From: Magicicada septendecula
Lineage: Eukaryota > Arthropoda > Insecta > Hemiptera > Cicadidae
Assembly (NCBI GenBank): GCA_034769895.1
Contig: CM068369.1
Location: forward strand, 422,703,479 to 422,767,478
Direction: 5' to 3'
Length of the DNA stretch: 64,000 nt
Shown here piece by piece: positions 62,458 through 64,000 of the stretch (the first letter of the stretch is position 1; each line of letters starts with the position of its first letter). The notes under the pieces are model-generated. The model saw nothing but the letters and a program-made list of their open reading frames with translations. It was not told where the DNA came from and made no database searches. Both the position numbers and the translations under genes were made by a program.

Positions 62458-63668
62458 TGTGATCTTATTTATTTATTAATACATTTAAATCACAAAATTA
62501 TTTCATAAATTATTCCACTTACCTTGTATTGGCCAGAGTTACATCACACGAACGTGGAAATGCAAGTGAGGTTTCAAGGTTATTTGAATAACTTACGCTA
62601 CTCACATTTATGAAGAGAAACAATTAAAATTTTATTATATTCTTCAAACTGTTAACATTTTATTTACTTCTTTTAAATTTTACTCAAAGTTCGTTTTGTT
62701 AAGAAATCATTTCTGCTGATTTAAACTTCTTTATCTAAACATCATTTACTATTAATTTCTCTTTTTATTTAAAACATAAACACTACCTTGAATCATTTTA
62801 CACAAAATATATTGATTAATACATGAATCTAACTAACTTATTTTCTCTATAGACGTCCCAGTTTGCTGCACACACAACTCTCATTCACATCAATTTAACC
62901 CCCATTAATTTATTCTAGAGATCTCATAAGAAAAATAATTTAGATTTTATACGGTTACGTATTCTGGTGACCTCTGCCCCAGCCGCATGGCGCGTCTCAC
63001 ACCAAGTCCTCCTTGCTGGTTCCAAACGGTTTATTATTTCATGCTTCCTTCTACTTCATTCACAACTACACTCCCGATTTATGTTACGACATCGTTCTGC
63101 TACTGATAGCTTTTTTAATTAATATTTAAAATTTATTGAGGCCCCACGTTTGGCGGGCTACCTGGCCAGGATAGCGTCGGTGAGGGACTGCGAGGAGTAT
63201 CTGCTAAGTACCCCACTACTTAGGTTTTTGGACAAGACGGAAAGCAATGCCTTATGCGTTAAAGTCTTAGTCATTGTTCAGGTAACACGTGCAACTCCCG
63301 TGTGTTGGACGTTGACGAAATCTGGTGTCCACTGGTTTCGTCACACAGGTAGGCGGGATTTTGTCAAGACTTCCGCCATCTCCCGAGCACGTTGTTGAAT
63401 CAAATTCACACCAAGCCATTTTGTGCGACTTTTGTTTAGGATCGGTTATGCGCTCCGCTGATGTTTGTGTGTCTGTGCGCATTAAACAGTATTACAGTTC
63501 TGAGAATTAAGACGTGGTGGGCAACACGACACATTCCATTGTACAGCTACGCCGTACTGTCCCTTTGTTTGAACAACGCTTTTATTCAACACGTGGCTGG
63601 CCACACTGATGAAATGAATTTACAAATTTTTAATAAAATAAAAACCCCTCCCTTTTAGTCCTGTTACA
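62458..63668 (-). repeat. LTR G, terminal 5' LTR of the array
   Basis: This 1211-bp LTR is the first in transcription order. Unlike the other six, its right end is followed by hAT transposase-like DNA and not by a G-tract and hairpin, so it marks the true array end. It is the most diverged LTR. The promoter-proximal E-box present in the other copies is mutated here (near 62985). Confidence 0.9.
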
Positions 63669-63891
63669 CGTTATATTTTCCTTACTATGCCCGTCACTAA
63701 CTGCAGTGGCAAAAGATCTTTTTCAGCTTTGAAGAGGGTGAAGAATTATTTACACCCAAATTTGCGCTAGGATAAAACTGATCAGTGTAGCCCTCTTGTT
63801 CATTGAAAGTGACTTTCTGCAAGGACTTGATTTCAGTGAGGTGATTAAAACGTTTGCTCAATCTAAAGCGAGAAAAAAGAATCTAGCTTGA
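63669..63891 (+). pseudogene. hAT transposase C-terminal (dimerisation) fragment, frameshifted
   Basis: Translation from 63672 gives PVTNCSGKRSFSALKRVKNY and then LHPNLR before a stop at 63768. A second frame from 63778 gives SVALLFIESDFLQGLDFSEV and ends at 63891. Together these match the hallmark hAT C-terminal dimerisation motif (normally C-S-G-E-R-S-F-S; here K replaces E). At least one frame change and one stop separate the halves, so it is dead. The reading frame is cut exactly where LTR G ends, so the array sits inside this older element. Confidence 0.8.
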
Positions 63892-64000
63892 ATTTTACAT
63901 GAGTCTTAACAAATCCACAAGATATTTAACTGATTGTCTTCTTTGTGGAAATGATGTTAAATGTACCCTTAATAAAACTGTTATATTTCTGTAACTACTT
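63892..64000. other. Flanking DNA right of the hAT fragment
   Basis: AT-rich, with AATAAA near 63970. It may be the hAT element's own 3' end. No further feature seen. Confidence 0.4.

Larger units (their letters stand above)
1..63668 (-). mobile_element. Tandem array of a non-autonomous, gag-only LTR retroelement (units share LTRs)
   Basis: The same ~6.31-6.36 kb unit repeats head to tail. A fixed landmark recurs at 1, 6311, 12621, 18932, 25288, 31647 and 37963. Seven ~1211-bp LTRs alternate with single internal regions: 1-4858 (left-truncated), 6070-11167, 12379-17477, 18689-23790, 25001-30149, 31360-36508, and 37720-39218 plus 58850-62457. The last is split by a later Gypsy insertion. On the minus strand each LTR starts TGTAAC (TGTAACG in D-F) and ends GATCACA. 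It is followed after 2 nt by a primer site and preceded by a G-tract. The rightmost LTR stops exactly at this predicted terminus and abuts unrelated hAT DNA, which confirms the border. No pol-type motif is seen in any unit. Arrays of this shape are expected from unequal recombination between LTRs or from tandem insertion of one-LTR circles; which applied here is not shown. Confidence 0.9.

Noticed and set aside
1..63668. Simple satellite DNA
   Set aside because: Each unit has LTR borders, primer site and polypurine tract, so it is a retroelement array even if it now behaves like a satellite.

Overview
This is AT-rich eukaryotic DNA made almost entirely of transposable elements. No rRNA, tRNA, CRISPR array or ordinary host gene is visible. 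The retroelement types (a Ty3/Gypsy element with a GPY/F-type integrase tail, lysine-tRNA primer sites, and hAT transposase debris) suggest an animal, most likely an insect or other arthropod. That is an inference and the species cannot be read from the sequence.

Three layers are nested. (1) The oldest visible layer is a broken hAT transposase C-terminus at the right edge (63669-63891). (2) Butted against it, and filling the rest of the window, is a head-to-tail array of ~6.31-6.36 kb units on the minus strand. Each unit is an LTR retroelement sharing its LTRs with its neighbours: ~1211-bp LTRs at 4859-6069, 11168-12378, 17478-18688, 23791-25000, 30150-31359, 36509-37719 and 62458-63668, called LTR A to G here. 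They are separated by ~5.1-kb internal regions, and the leftmost internal region is cut by the window edge. Each internal region carries, in minus-strand order: a primer site resembling the complement of tRNA-Lys(UUU), a coiled-coil gag-like ORF of 341 aa, one UGA, a same-frame 73-codon ORF, a hairpin-rich block, a G-run block, and a 17-bp hairpin next to a G-tract polypurine site. There is no protease, reverse transcriptase, RNase H or integrase, so the unit looks like a gag-only, non-autonomous element.

(3) The youngest layer is a 19.6-kb plus-strand Ty3/Gypsy element (39219-58849) inserted into the internal region between LTR F and LTR G, with a 4-bp ATAT target duplication. Its LTRs are very large and unequal (7137 and 5317 bp). 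Almost all of the difference lies in a purine-rich minisatellite in U3 (about 3.9 kb against 2.1 kb). Its interior encodes Gag (771 aa) and a Pol with intact-looking protease, RT, RNase H and integrase motifs, joined by a canonical -1 frameshift heptamer (TTTAAAC, in phase) 12 bases before the gag stop codon.

The giant element therefore looks autonomous and recent, while the array it landed in looks dependent on a helper not seen here. The two use different lysine-tRNA-like primer sites and opposite strands, so the giant element is not an obvious helper for the array.
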